Below, piece after piece: positions 32,136-40,022 of a DNA stretch of 64,000 nucleotides (position 1 is its first letter; every line of letters starts with the position of its first letter). A program made the position numbers and the translations under genes. Source of the DNA: Gordonia sp. ABSL11-1. GTDB lineage: Bacteria; Actinomycetota; Actinomycetes; Mycobacteriales; Mycobacteriaceae. Under the pieces are notes generated by a model. It did no database searches, was not told the origin of the DNA, and worked only from the letters and a program-made list of their open reading frames with translations. Location of the stretch: positions 62,001 through 126,000 of the forward strand of contig NZ_JASXSI010000001.1 in the NCBI RefSeq assembly GCF_030315685.1. Reading direction: 5' to 3'.

Positions 32136-33099
32136 CCTCGTCGTCGAGGTCATCGGCGGAGATGTCGTCGCGGTCGGCCCACTCCAGCAGCGTGTCGAGG
32201 CGATGCGCCACGTCGTCGATCTCTGCGTGCAGGTCCCCGATCTCCGCGAATCGCGCCGGCATCGTCGCGATCGTGAAATCGTCCGGTGCGACATCGTCGA
32301 TCTCCGACCACAGGATCGGCGCCGACACGGTCGCCCGCGGATTGCCCCGCACCGAGTACGCCGAGGCCATGGTGTGGTCGCGGGTGTTCTGGTTGTAGTC
32401 GACGAAGACGGCTGCAGGATCCCGGTCCTTGCGCCACCACGTGCTCGTCACGTCGTCGGGCGCCCGTCGTTCGACCTCGCGCGCGAATGCGAGGGCGGCG
32501 CGCCGGACCTGGGGAAAGCCCCATTCGGGCTCGATCCGCACGTAAATGTGCAGTCCGCGACCGCCCGAAGTCTTCGGGAAACCCCGGATGCCGAGTTCGT
32601 CGAGCACCTCCTCCACGACGTGGGAGACGCGCTGGATGCGCGAGAACGGGCAGTCCGGCATCGGATCGAGGTCGATGCGCCACTCGTCGGGCGATTCCGG
32701 GTCGTCGCGCCGGGAGTTCCACGGATGGAACTCGACGGTCGACATCTGCACGGCCCAGATCACACTCCCGAGCTCGGTCACGCACAGTTCATCGGCGGTC
32801 CGGCCGAAGCGTGGGAACCAGAGCTCCACGGTCTCCAGCCAGTCCGGGGCGCCGGCCGGAATCCGCTTCTGGTGGACCTTCTTGCCGCTGACGCCCTTGG
32901 GGAACCGGTGCAACATGCAGGGGCGGTCCCGCAGCGCGCGGACGATGCCCTCTCCGACGGCGAGGTAGTAGTCGGCGAGATCCCGCTTGGTCTCGCCGCG
33001 CTCGGCGAAATAGACGCGGTCGGGACTCGACAGGCGGATCACCCGCTCGCCGACCTCCAACCCGATGGGTTCACCCGCGTCGCTCGAGGCCTTCGCCAT
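32116..33099 (-). CDS. LigD-type DNA polymerase/primase domain protein
   Basis: A 327-residue archaeo-eukaryotic primase-like polymerase of the LigD PolDom family, which fills gaps with a preference for ribonucleotides during end-joining or excision repair. Metal-binding carboxylates are in WRIDLDP near residue 140, with SGGRGLHIYV near 183 and FVDYNQN near 233. It is a stand-alone polymerase: no ligase or phosphoesterase domain is attached and no ku gene is nearby, as in PrimC-type mycobacterial proteins. The C-terminal acidic tail overlaps the MarR remnant. Confidence 0.9.
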   Translation of the reverse strand: MAKASSDAGEPIGLEVGERVIRLSSPDRVYFAERGETKRDLADYYLAVGEGIVRALRDRPCMLHRFPKGVSGKKVHQKRIPAGAPDWLETVELWFPRFGRTADELCVTELGSVIWAVQMSTVEFHPWNSRRDDPESPDEWRIDLDPMPDCPFSRIQRVSHVVEEVLDELGIRGFPKTSGGRGLHIYVRIEPEWGFPQVRRAALAFAREVERRAPDDVTSTWWRKDRDPAAVFVDYNQNTRDHTMASAYSVRGNPRATVSAPILWSEIDDVAPDDFTIATMPARFAEIGDLHAEIDDVAHRLDTLLEWADRDDISADDLDDEVIDRDR

Positions 33100-33156
33100 G
33101 CGTCAACTCTATGGCCTGGGGGCCGAGCCGGGGAGGGATGACGGTAGCCTTCGACC

Positions 33157-33945
33157 ATGGCTGAGTTCGTCACCCTCGAGACATCCGATGATCACCCGGG
33201 CGTGGGCACCATCCTGCTCAACCGGCCGCCGATGAACGCCCTGAATCGTCAGGTGCAGAGCGAGCTCGCCGCGGCAGCCGACGAGGCCACCCGGCGCGAT
33301 GACATCAAGGCCGTCGTGGTCTACGGCGGGCCGAAGGTCCTGGCTGCGGGCGCCGACATCAAAGAGATGAACGACATGACCTATGCCGAGATGAGCAAGG
33401 TCGCCGGTCGCCTCCAGTCGGCGCTGGGCTCGATCTCCGAGATCCCCAAGCCCACGGTCGCCGCCATCACCGGTTACGCCCTGGGTGGAGGGCTCGAGGT
33501 CGCCCTCGGCGCCGATCGCCGGATCGCGGGCGACAACGCCAAGCTCGGTGTGCCCGAGGTCCTGCTGGGTGTGATCCCGGGTGGCGGCGGCACGCAGCGG
33601 CTGGCACGCCTGATCGGGCCGTCGAAGGCCAAGGACCTGATCTTCACCGGGCGGTTCGTCGGTGCCGAGGATGCGCTCGCGATCGGCCTCGTCGACGAGG
33701 TCGTGGCGCCCGACGAGGTCTACGACGCCGCCCTCGCGTGGGCCGGACAGTTCGCGAACGCGGCCTCGATTGCGCTGGCGGCCGGCAAGAAGTCCGTCGA
33801 CCAGGGGTTGGGCGTGGATCTTGCCACCGGGCTCAAGATCGAGGAGCAACTCTTCGCCGCGCTGTTCGCCACCGAGGACCGTGCGATCGGAATGGCGTCC
33901 TTCGTCGAGAACGGACCGGGCAAGGCCCGGTTCACCGGCAAGTGA
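33157..33945 (+). CDS. Enoyl-CoA hydratase/isomerase family protein (EchA17-like)
   Basis: A 262-residue crotonase-fold enzyme. The oxyanion-hole segments AAGADIKEM near residue 65 and GYALGGGLEVAL near 107 are intact, and Glu near 117 and Glu near 137 (VPEVLLGVIPGGGGTQRL) sit where the hydratase catalytic acids are expected. It should hydrate 2-enoyl-CoA in beta-oxidation. Gene order matches echA17 (Rv3039c). The next methyltransferase starts 45 bases on, as in mycobacteria. Confidence 0.92.
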   Translation: MAEFVTLETSDDHPGVGTILLNRPPMNALNRQVQSELAAAADEATRRDDIKAVVVYGGPKVLAAGADIKEMNDMTYAEMSKVAGRLQSALGSISEIPKPTVAAITGYALGGGLEVALGADRRIAGDNAKLGVPEVLLGVIPGGGGTQRLARLIGPSKAKDLIFTGRFVGAEDALAIGLVDEVVAPDEVYDAALAWAGQFANAASIALAAGKKSVDQGLGVDLATGLKIEEQLFAALFATEDRAIGMASFVENGPGKARFTGK

Positions 33946-33990
33946 CCCACTCACCGCGACCAACCCCGACGACGAGGAAGTAGCCGAGAG

Positions 33991-34962
33991 ATGACGACGA
34001 ACGTGACCCCGGGGACCGATCCCGAACCGAATCCGCACGCCACCGAAGACCAGGTCAAGGCCGCGCTCAGCGACACCAAGCTGGCGCAGGTGCTCTATCA
34101 CGACTGGGAAGCCGAGACCTACGACGACAAGTGGTCGATCTCCTATGACGAGCGGTGCATCGACTATGCGCGCGGACGTTTCGACGCCGTCGCCGCCGAT
34201 GCGGCGCTGCCGTACGGGCGGGCGATGGAACTAGGTTGTGGCACAGGATTCTTCCTTCTCAACCTCATGCAGTCCGGTGTCGCGACGAAGGGTTCGGTCA
34301 CCGATCTGTCGCCCGGGATGGTGAAGGTCGCGCTGCGCAACGCGGAGAACCTCGGCCTCGACGTCGACGGCCGCGTCGCCGACGCGGAGAAGATCCCGTA
34401 CGAGGACAACACGTTCGATCTCGTCGTCGGACACGCGGTGCTGCATCACATCCCGGACGTCGAGCAGGCCCTGCGCGAGGTCCTCCGCGTCCTGAAGCCG
34501 GGAGGACGGTTCGTGTTCGCCGGCGAACCGACGACCATCGGCGACTTCTACGCCCGGTGGATGAGCAGGGCCACCTGGGCTGCCGCGACCACCGTCACCA
34601 AACTCGGACCCCTGCAATCGTGGCGTCGTCCGCAGGAGGAGCTCGACGAGTCCTCACGTGCCGCGGCCCTCGAGGCGGTCGTCGACATCCACACATTCGA
34701 TCCGGCCGAACTCGAGCGGCTCGCACGGAATGCTGGTGCCGTGCGGGTCGAGACGGCCACCGAAGAGCTCGCCGCTGCGATGCTCGGGTGGCCGGTACGG
34801 ACGTTCGAGGCCGCCGTGCCGGCCGAGAAGCTCGGGTGGGGTTGGGCGATGTTCGCGTTCAACGGCTGGAAGCGACTGTCGTGGCTGGACGAGAAGGTCC
34901 TGCGAAAGATCGTGCCGCCGAAGTTCTTCTACAACGCGATCGTCACCGGGACCAAGCCGTAG
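33991..34962 (+). CDS. Class I SAM-dependent methyltransferase
   Basis: A 323-residue methyltransferase with motif I AMELGCGTGFFLLNL near residue 76, the acidic residue of motif II in VTDLSPGM, and motif IV/post-I NTFDLVVGHAVLHHIPDV near 135. The C-terminal 110 residues form a helical cap. It is the counterpart of Rv3038c; the acceptor is unknown but the place beside an enoyl-CoA hydratase suggests a lipid or polyketide-like substrate (inference). Confidence 0.88.
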   Translation: MTTNVTPGTDPEPNPHATEDQVKAALSDTKLAQVLYHDWEAETYDDKWSISYDERCIDYARGRFDAVAADAALPYGRAMELGCGTGFFLLNLMQSGVATKGSVTDLSPGMVKVALRNAENLGLDVDGRVADAEKIPYEDNTFDLVVGHAVLHHIPDVEQALREVLRVLKPGGRFVFAGEPTTIGDFYARWMSRATWAAATTVTKLGPLQSWRRPQEELDESSRAAALEAVVDIHTFDPAELERLARNAGAVRVETATEELAAAMLGWPVRTFEAAVPAEKLGWGWAMFAFNGWKRLSWLDEKVLRKIVPPKFFYNAIVTGTKP

Positions 34963-34983
34963 CGGCCTGCCGGACCGGTCGGC

Positions 34984-35340
34984 TCAGTCGCCGACCGGGA
35001 GGAATGTCGAGGTGGCGGCCGGGATCCCGAGTACCGAGTTGATCGCCTTGTAGCCGTCGGCCGTCCTGATCAGGGTGATGCGGCTGACCGGCGGCAGTTC
35101 CGCATAGCCGCCGGTGGGGGTGTCGACGAGGGTCAACGCGGTGCCGTTGGGGCCGATCAGTGAACTGCCCTCGACGCGGTAGACGGCGCACTTCTCGTCG
35201 ACCGAACTTCCGTATCGGGTCTGGATGCAGAGGTTGTAGGTGCCGTCCTCGACGTCGGCGTTCGCATGTCCCGCACCGGCGATGAGTCCGGCGCCGGACG
35301 TAGCGACGATGATGAGTGTGGCAGTGGCAGTCCGTGTCAT
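34984..35340 (-). CDS. Small exported two-cysteine protein, probably iron-regulated
   Basis: A 118-residue protein of no family I recognise. The N-terminus is a clear Sec signal peptide (MTRTATATLIIVATSG...) with likely cleavage at ANA-D after residue 28. The mature 90 residues contain only two cysteines, Cys38 and Cys51, placed to form one disulfide, and are mostly beta-type sequence (YNLCIQTRYG, ISRITL-like strands). An iron box begins 12 bases upstream of the ATG, so it is likely expressed in iron starvation. A role in surface iron or siderophore handling is a guess. Confidence 0.75.
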   Translation of the reverse strand: MTRTATATLIIVATSGAGLIAGAGHANADVEDGTYNLCIQTRYGSSVDEKCAVYRVEGSSLIGPNGTALTLVDTPTGGYAELPPVSRITLIRTADGYKAINSVLGIPAATSTFLPVGD

Positions 35341-35351
35341 GGTCCTGAATC

Positions 35352-35370
35352 TTTCCTTAGGCTTACCTAA
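35352..35370. promoter_or_regulatory. Strong IdeR/DtxR-type iron box
   Basis: TTTCCTTAGGCTTACCTAA contains the arms TTAGG and CCTAA around four bases and matches 15 of 19 positions of the mycobacterial IdeR consensus. It lies 12-30 bases before the ATG of the small exported protein (minus strand) and 40 bases before the divergent methyltransferase gene, so iron could control either or both. Confidence 0.7.
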
Positions 35371-35409
35371 CTCGTCAATTCGCTTCCGCGGAGGGAAGGA
35401 TGGTCGGCG

Positions 35410-36621
35410 ATGGGATATCGGTTCACGCTCGACGACGTCGACTTCCTGCGGTCGCGCCACGGCTCGAAGGCGCTCTCGACCGCCGGCGAGCTCGACCTGT
35501 CGTCGTCGTCGATGCTCGGCGACGTCGGTCAGCTCCGTCGCCGGTACCCGCCATACGACGGCGCGCTGATCGAGACGATCCTGTGTCGTCGGCGCGCCCG
35601 GACGAAGCTCGCTGCGGCGCAGGACATGTTGTTCACCGACGATGCACTGCAGCAGGCTACGGCCTCCGCGGTGGCGCATCATCGTGCCGCGGAGATCGGC
35701 GATCGCTTCCCCGGCGCCGTGGTGCATGACCTCACTTGTTCGATCGGTGCCGAACTCGTCGAACTCTCCGCCTGCCCGGACCTGGCGGGTGTCATCGGCA
35801 GTGACATCGACGCGGTTCGGTTGTCGATGGCGCGACACAACACGTCGCTCGGCGGCCGCGTCCCGACCCTGTTGCGCGCCGACGCCCTGGCCCCGGTCTC
35901 GACCGCCGATGTCGTCATCGCCGATCCCGCACGGCGTTCGGGCTCCGGGCGGGTCTTCCGCCTCGATCAGCTCACCCCGCCGCTGCTCGACATGCTCAGC
36001 ACGTGGGCGGGTCGTCCGCTGGTCGTGAAATGCGCTCCGGGACTGGATTATCGGGTGCTGCGGGATCGCTACGGCTTTTCCGGGCAGGTCCAGATCACCT
36101 CGCTGGACGGGGCGGTCCGCGAGGCCTGCCTGTGGACCGAGCGGGATGGTGAACCGCGGCGCCGTGCGACGGTGCTGCGGACGCGGCCGAATGCCACCGT
36201 GGGTTCCTACGAGGTGACCGATGACATCGACGATGACGTCACGGTCGGCGAGGCCGGCGAGTGGATCGTCGACCCCGACGGGGCCGTCGTGCGGGCGGGT
36301 CTCGTCCGCCAGTACGCCGCGACCCATGGACTCTGGCAACTCGACGCCCAGATCGCCTATCTGACGGGTGACTCGGTCCCCGAGGGGGAGAGGGGATTTC
36401 GTGTCATCGAGACCACGGGCGTGGCGGAGCGCGAGCTACGGCGCAGATTGTCGACGCTGGATTGCGGCACCCTGGAGATCCTCGTGCGCGGTCTGGACGT
36501 CGACCCGGACGCACTGCGGAAGCGAGTGAAGCCGAGGGGCTCACGATCCCTGTCTCTGGTACTGACCCGGATCGGTCGGAAGGGTGTCGGATTCATCTGT
36601 GAGCCCGGCGTCCGGTTCTGA
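35410..36621 (+). CDS. Class I SAM-dependent methyltransferase with C-terminal THUMP-like domain
   Basis: A 403-residue protein, counterpart of Rv3037c. The central Rossmann fold shows the SAM motif HDLTCSIGAELVEL near residue 110, the acidic residue in GSDIDAVRL, and the catalytic-type VVIADPARRSGSGR near 173, resembling the DPPR/NPPY motif of RNA and DNA methyltransferases. The C-terminal 70 residues (about 330-400) match a THUMP-like RNA-binding domain. RNA methylation is the best guess; the target base is unknown. GGAGGGAAGG precedes the ATG. Confidence 0.88.
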   Translation: MGYRFTLDDVDFLRSRHGSKALSTAGELDLSSSSMLGDVGQLRRRYPPYDGALIETILCRRRARTKLAAAQDMLFTDDALQQATASAVAHHRAAEIGDRFPGAVVHDLTCSIGAELVELSACPDLAGVIGSDIDAVRLSMARHNTSLGGRVPTLLRADALAPVSTADVVIADPARRSGSGRVFRLDQLTPPLLDMLSTWAGRPLVVKCAPGLDYRVLRDRYGFSGQVQITSLDGAVREACLWTERDGEPRRRATVLRTRPNATVGSYEVTDDIDDDVTVGEAGEWIVDPDGAVVRAGLVRQYAATHGLWQLDAQIAYLTGDSVPEGERGFRVIETTGVAERELRRRLSTLDCGTLEILVRGLDVDPDALRKRVKPRGSRSLSLVLTRIGRKGVGFICEPGVRF

Positions 36622-36635
36622 CCGGTGGCATCGGA

Positions 36636-36894
36636 TCAGTCCGCACAGGTCGCGGCGAGGATGCAGAGCCCGGCCGCGATGTGGAACGCGTTGTCGTAGC
36701 TGCCCTGGGCGTCACGGATGTACCCGGCGCCGAAGGCGGCGACCGCCGCGCCGAGCTGATGGGAGGCGAACACCCAGCCGAACACGACCGGGGTGTCCGC
36801 GCCGAAGTACTCGTGATAGATCGCGATCGTCGGCGGAACGGTCGCGACCCAGTCGAGGCCGTAGAAGATGATGAACACCCAGGTGGCACCTGGG
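36636..36894 (-). pseudogene. 3' remnant of a major facilitator transporter gene
   Basis: About 85 codons read as the last three membrane helices of an MFS permease: TWVFIIFYGLDWVATVPP, then VFGWVFASHQLGAAVAAFGAG and a final helix AFHIAAGLCILAATCAD before TGA (36638-36636). This is the usual end of actinobacterial MFS exporters. The frame continues upstream only into antisense of the AraC remnant, so the first nine helices are gone. Not likely functional. Confidence 0.7.
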
Positions 36895-36895
36895 T
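36877..36895. repeat. Perfect inverted repeat at the junction of two gene remnants
   Basis: ACCCAGGT-GGC-ACCTGGGT, eight-base perfect arms with a three-base centre. Each arm encodes Thr-Trp-Val in one of the two facing remnants (MFS on minus, AraC on plus). Confidence 0.9.
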
Positions 36896-37097
36896 GCGGG
36901 AACGGCGTGTCGATCTCGCCCGGCGGCTGCTCGAATCCGCGGACCTGTCCGTCGATCTCGTCGCCGAGAGATCCGGGCTGGGGACGGCCGACAACCTGCG
37001 TCACCATCTCCGCAAGTGGCTGGGCATGTCGCCGTCGTCGTACCGGAAGACGTTTGCGGGCAATCACGCCGAGCGGTCGGCGGGCACCGCGGACTGA
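36888..37097 (+). pseudogene. 3' remnant of an AraC/GlxA-family regulator gene
   Basis: Seventy codons from the inverted repeat to TGA 37095-37097 read as the C-terminal helix-turn-helix of an AraC regulator: WVRERRVDLARRLLES, DLVAERSGLGTADNLRHH, MSPSSYRKTF. The sensing domain and first helix-turn-helix are missing and no start fits. The 489-base stretch 36622-37110 holds only this and the MFS remnant. Confidence 0.7.
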
Positions 37098-37110
37098 TCG
37101 GGCCGTCCGA

Positions 37111-38445
37111 TCAGTCGATCGCGGCTCTGCTGTCGAAGAAGTAGACTTTGCCGATGTTCGTCGCCGTCGCGATCTGACCGGACGGCGACACCGAGACACC
37201 GGTTGCGAATCCGCCCGACTCGGGGAGCGGCAGCGACCGCTTGGTGGTGCCGTCGGTGCTCGAGACCTCGGTGAGGGACAACGAATCCCGGCCCCGGTCG
37301 CGCACGACCGTCCAGGCTGTCTTCTGATCGGTCAGGGTGGAAAGGCTCACGACGGCGAGATCCTTGCGCTGCCAGACCTGTTCGGCATGGTCACCCGCGT
37401 CGCGCAGCAGTGTGAGCGGTGCCCCGAGCACACCCGTGGGGATGATCAGTCCGTCCGGCGAGACCGACATCGTCGCGAAACCGTAGCCGCCGTTCTCGTA
37501 GGTCCAGCGAGTCTTGCCCGAGGTCGCGTCGAGGGCGACGATCCGCCCGAGCCGACTGAACGCGTAGACGGTCGAGCCGTCGGCCGACAGGGTCGGTGTA
37601 CCGACGACCCCGCCGGGGATGTCGGCGTGCCAGAGCTCGCGGATGGTGCGACCGTCGTCGGCGGTGGAGTAGTCCATCCCGCGCACCTGGGAGGCGATGG
37701 CGCCCGGTGGCCAGAAGTTCACGAAGAGGCGTTCGTGCTGGTTGTCGACCGCCGGCGGGGACGGAATCGCGCAGCGCGGGCCGTTGGTGACGCACTCGCC
37801 GAAGCCGAAGGTCGGGTCAGCCGGGTCGGCGTCCGGTCGCAGTCGCACCTCGGGAGCGGCGAGTTCGCCGGTCTGCGTGTCCACGAGCAGCAATTGTCCC
37901 TGTGTCGTCGCGATCAGGACCTGTCCGGGAGCGGCGAACTTCGCCGACAGCGGAACTCCGAGGACGGGGAGTCGCCAGCGGATGGCGCCACCGGCGTTGA
38001 ACGCGAGGAAGGTCGTCTCCTCTCCGACGTATGGCTGGTCGAACTGATCGACGAGCAGTGCGTTCACCTCGATGCCGGTACGCATGCGCTTGCAGAAATT
38101 CTTGCGCCCGCTGTTCGGATCGAGGACGAGGACGTTGCAGCCGCTCGCCGTGTTCGAGGTGACCCCGACGTTCGACTGGTTGGACAGGGTGATCGGCGCC
38201 GTGACCGGACCACCCGTCGGACGTGTCCAGGCCAGCGCGAGGTCGTCGGGCACGGCCGGGTAGGCGAAGTTGGAGTTGGCCGCGTTGCCGCCGTAGCTCG
38301 ACCAGCCGGGTCCGGCGACGGAACGGACGTCGATGTGCCCGTCGGAGCAGGCGGACACGATCACCGCGATGACGGTCGCCAGGATCGCCGCGAGGGTCGT
38401 CGGCACCTGACGGGCGACCCCGCGCCCACCGGCTGACACAGCCAT
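37111..38445 (-). CDS. Exported PQQ-like beta-propeller lipoprotein
   Basis: A 444-residue lipoprotein with a hydrophobic N-terminal stretch ending in lipobox VSAC (Cys33). The remainder is a repeated blade pattern typical of PQQ/BamB-like propellers, for example STVYAFSRLGRIVALDATSG and QLLLVDTQTG. No PQQ-binding catalytic residues are evident, so a scaffold or binding role at the cell envelope is likelier than dehydrogenase activity. It corresponds in place to Rv3035. Confidence 0.85.
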   Translation of the reverse strand: MAVSAGGRGVARQVPTTLAAILATVIAVIVSACSDGHIDVRSVAGPGWSSYGGNAANSNFAYPAVPDDLALAWTRPTGGPVTAPITLSNQSNVGVTSNTASGCNVLVLDPNSGRKNFCKRMRTGIEVNALLVDQFDQPYVGEETTFLAFNAGGAIRWRLPVLGVPLSAKFAAPGQVLIATTQGQLLLVDTQTGELAAPEVRLRPDADPADPTFGFGECVTNGPRCAIPSPPAVDNQHERLFVNFWPPGAIASQVRGMDYSTADDGRTIRELWHADIPGGVVGTPTLSADGSTVYAFSRLGRIVALDATSGKTRWTYENGGYGFATMSVSPDGLIIPTGVLGAPLTLLRDAGDHAEQVWQRKDLAVVSLSTLTDQKTAWTVVRDRGRDSLSLTEVSSTDGTTKRSLPLPESGGFATGVSVSPSGQIATATNIGKVYFFDSRAAID

Positions 38446-38539
38446 CTGACTCCTGTTCTGTCGCGATCTGCCTCGTCGTTCGACGTGCCAGCAGAGAGCC
38501 TATCGTGCCGAGAATTCGGGTCGATTAGGGTTTGTCGTC

Positions 38540-39289
38540 ATGACCACGATGTGGAACGCCTCCTACGGGTCCCGATGGCGGGCCGGTCGTCGGCGGGACC
38601 CCGCGCAGGCGCGGTTCCTGACCCGGGACTCGCTGCGCTGGGTCATCCGTAACAAGGCGTACTCGCCGTGGTACCTGGTCCGCTACTACCGACTGGCGCG
38701 TTTCCGGCTGGGCAATCCGCACGTCGTGCTGCGCGGCATGGTGTTCCTCGGCCGCAACGTCGAGATCCATGCGACCCCGCAGATGTCCCGGCTGGAGATC
38801 GGTCGGTGGGTGCACATCGGCGACGGGAACTCGATCCGCTGTCACGAGGGCAGCCTGAGGATCGGTGACAAGACCGTCTTCGGCTGCAACAACGTGATCA
38901 ACTCGTACCTCGACCTCGAGATCGGTGGATCCACCCTGGTCGCGGACTGGTGCTACATCTGCGACTTCGACCACAAGATGGACGACATCACGCTCCCCAT
39001 CAAGGATCAGGGGATCGTGAAGGGGCCGGTCCGGATCGGACCCGACACCTGGATCGCCGCGAAGGTCTCCGTCCTGCGCAACACCGTCGTCGGACGTGGG
39101 TGTGTCCTCGGCTCGCACGCGGTGGTCCGCGGCGTCATCCCGGACTATTCGATCGCCGTCGGCGCACCCGCGCGAGTCGTGAAGAACCGCAAGGACGACT
39201 GGGCCAAGACCGCGGAGGAACGCGCCGAACTCGAGCGTGCGCTCGCCGACATCGAACGCAAGAAGGCGGCCGCCGCGCGCAAGTCGTGA
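38540..39289 (+). CDS. Left-handed beta-helix (hexapeptide) acyltransferase
   Basis: A 249-residue acyltransferase of the LbH family with hexapeptide turns such as LEIGRWVHIGDGN, LRIGDKTVFG, VRIGPDTWIAAKVSVL and VLGSHAVVRGVIPDYSIAVG; the catalytic-type His is in CDFDHKMDD near residue 151. It matches Rv3034c, placed beside the methylglucose lipopolysaccharide genes and proposed to acetylate that polymer; this link is from gene context. A short Lys-rich coiled tail ends the protein. Confidence 0.85.
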   Translation: MTTMWNASYGSRWRAGRRRDPAQARFLTRDSLRWVIRNKAYSPWYLVRYYRLARFRLGNPHVVLRGMVFLGRNVEIHATPQMSRLEIGRWVHIGDGNSIRCHEGSLRIGDKTVFGCNNVINSYLDLEIGGSTLVADWCYICDFDHKMDDITLPIKDQGIVKGPVRIGPDTWIAAKVSVLRNTVVGRGCVLGSHAVVRGVIPDYSIAVGAPARVVKNRKDDWAKTAEERAELERALADIERKKAAAARKS

Positions 39290-39308
39290 TCGGGCTGTGC
39301 GCTCGTCC

Positions 39309-39979
39309 TCAGCGGGAGCCCGGGGTGCTCGGCCTGCCTTCACTGGGCTGGACGACGACGAAACCCGGTCCGTGGAAGGCGAGTTGGAACGATTCGCCGG
39401 AACCACGCCCGATCAGTGAGCCGATCGTGAAGTCGTTCTTCACGATCGGCGCGAGGTTGGCCGACCAGCAGACGGCCGCCTGCGGATCGACGAAGGTCGG
39501 CTGGAGCGAACAGTCGAGCAGCATGGGCGGGCCGTCGCTGGTGATGCCGACGGTCCCAGGCCCGTCAGCGTCAGGTTGAACAGGCCGCCGGCGAGCATGC
39601 CCGCGTTGCCGACCGACGTGATGTGCCTCCTCGAGTGAGGCGTCGAAGGCCAGCAGACTGGACGTGTTGATGGTGATCGCATCACCCTCGAGGTCGATGG
39701 TGAAGACGTTGCTGTTGCGGCGTGCGAAGAACACCTCGCCGACCGCGGACCCGCATGAGTTGGCCGCCCTCGTTGGTGACTGCCTTCTTCAAGAAATTCG
39801 ACATGCTGCCGGCACCCTCGTGGGCGAAGTCGAACTGACCCTGGTAGGCGTCCATCGCACCCTTGGCGGCCAACGCCTCCGGTCCGAAACCGACGCGAAG
39901 CATCTTGTCCGACTGCATGGTCCAGCGTGTGGTGCTCTGCTTCTCGCGGTTGGGCCTGGTCGAAGATCGGGCTGCGCAC
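39309..39979 (-). pseudogene. Frameshifted AIM24-family protein gene
   Basis: Pieces of an AIM24 (TIM-barrel-like, DUF124) protein occur in order but in changing frames: RSPIFDQA, then KMLRVGFGPEALAAKGAM and AYQGQFDFAHEGAGSM, then EVFFARRNSNVFTIDLEG, then ITSVGNAGMLAGGLFNLTL, then TVGITSDGPP through SLIGRGSGESFQ and VVVQPSEG. Four one- or two-base shifts are needed, near 39950, 39745, 39627 and 39555, each in or beside a G/C run. Family motifs are otherwise well kept, so the damage is recent or reflects base-calling errors. Confidence 0.8.
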
Positions 39980-40022
39980 GGTGATGGCTCATTCAGGTAT
40001 CTGCCGCGGCTCTCGGCGCGGA

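Noticed and set aside
36877-36895. Inverted repeat as terminal repeat of an insertion sequence
   Set aside because: There is a single copy pair three bases apart, no transposase and no target-site duplication.
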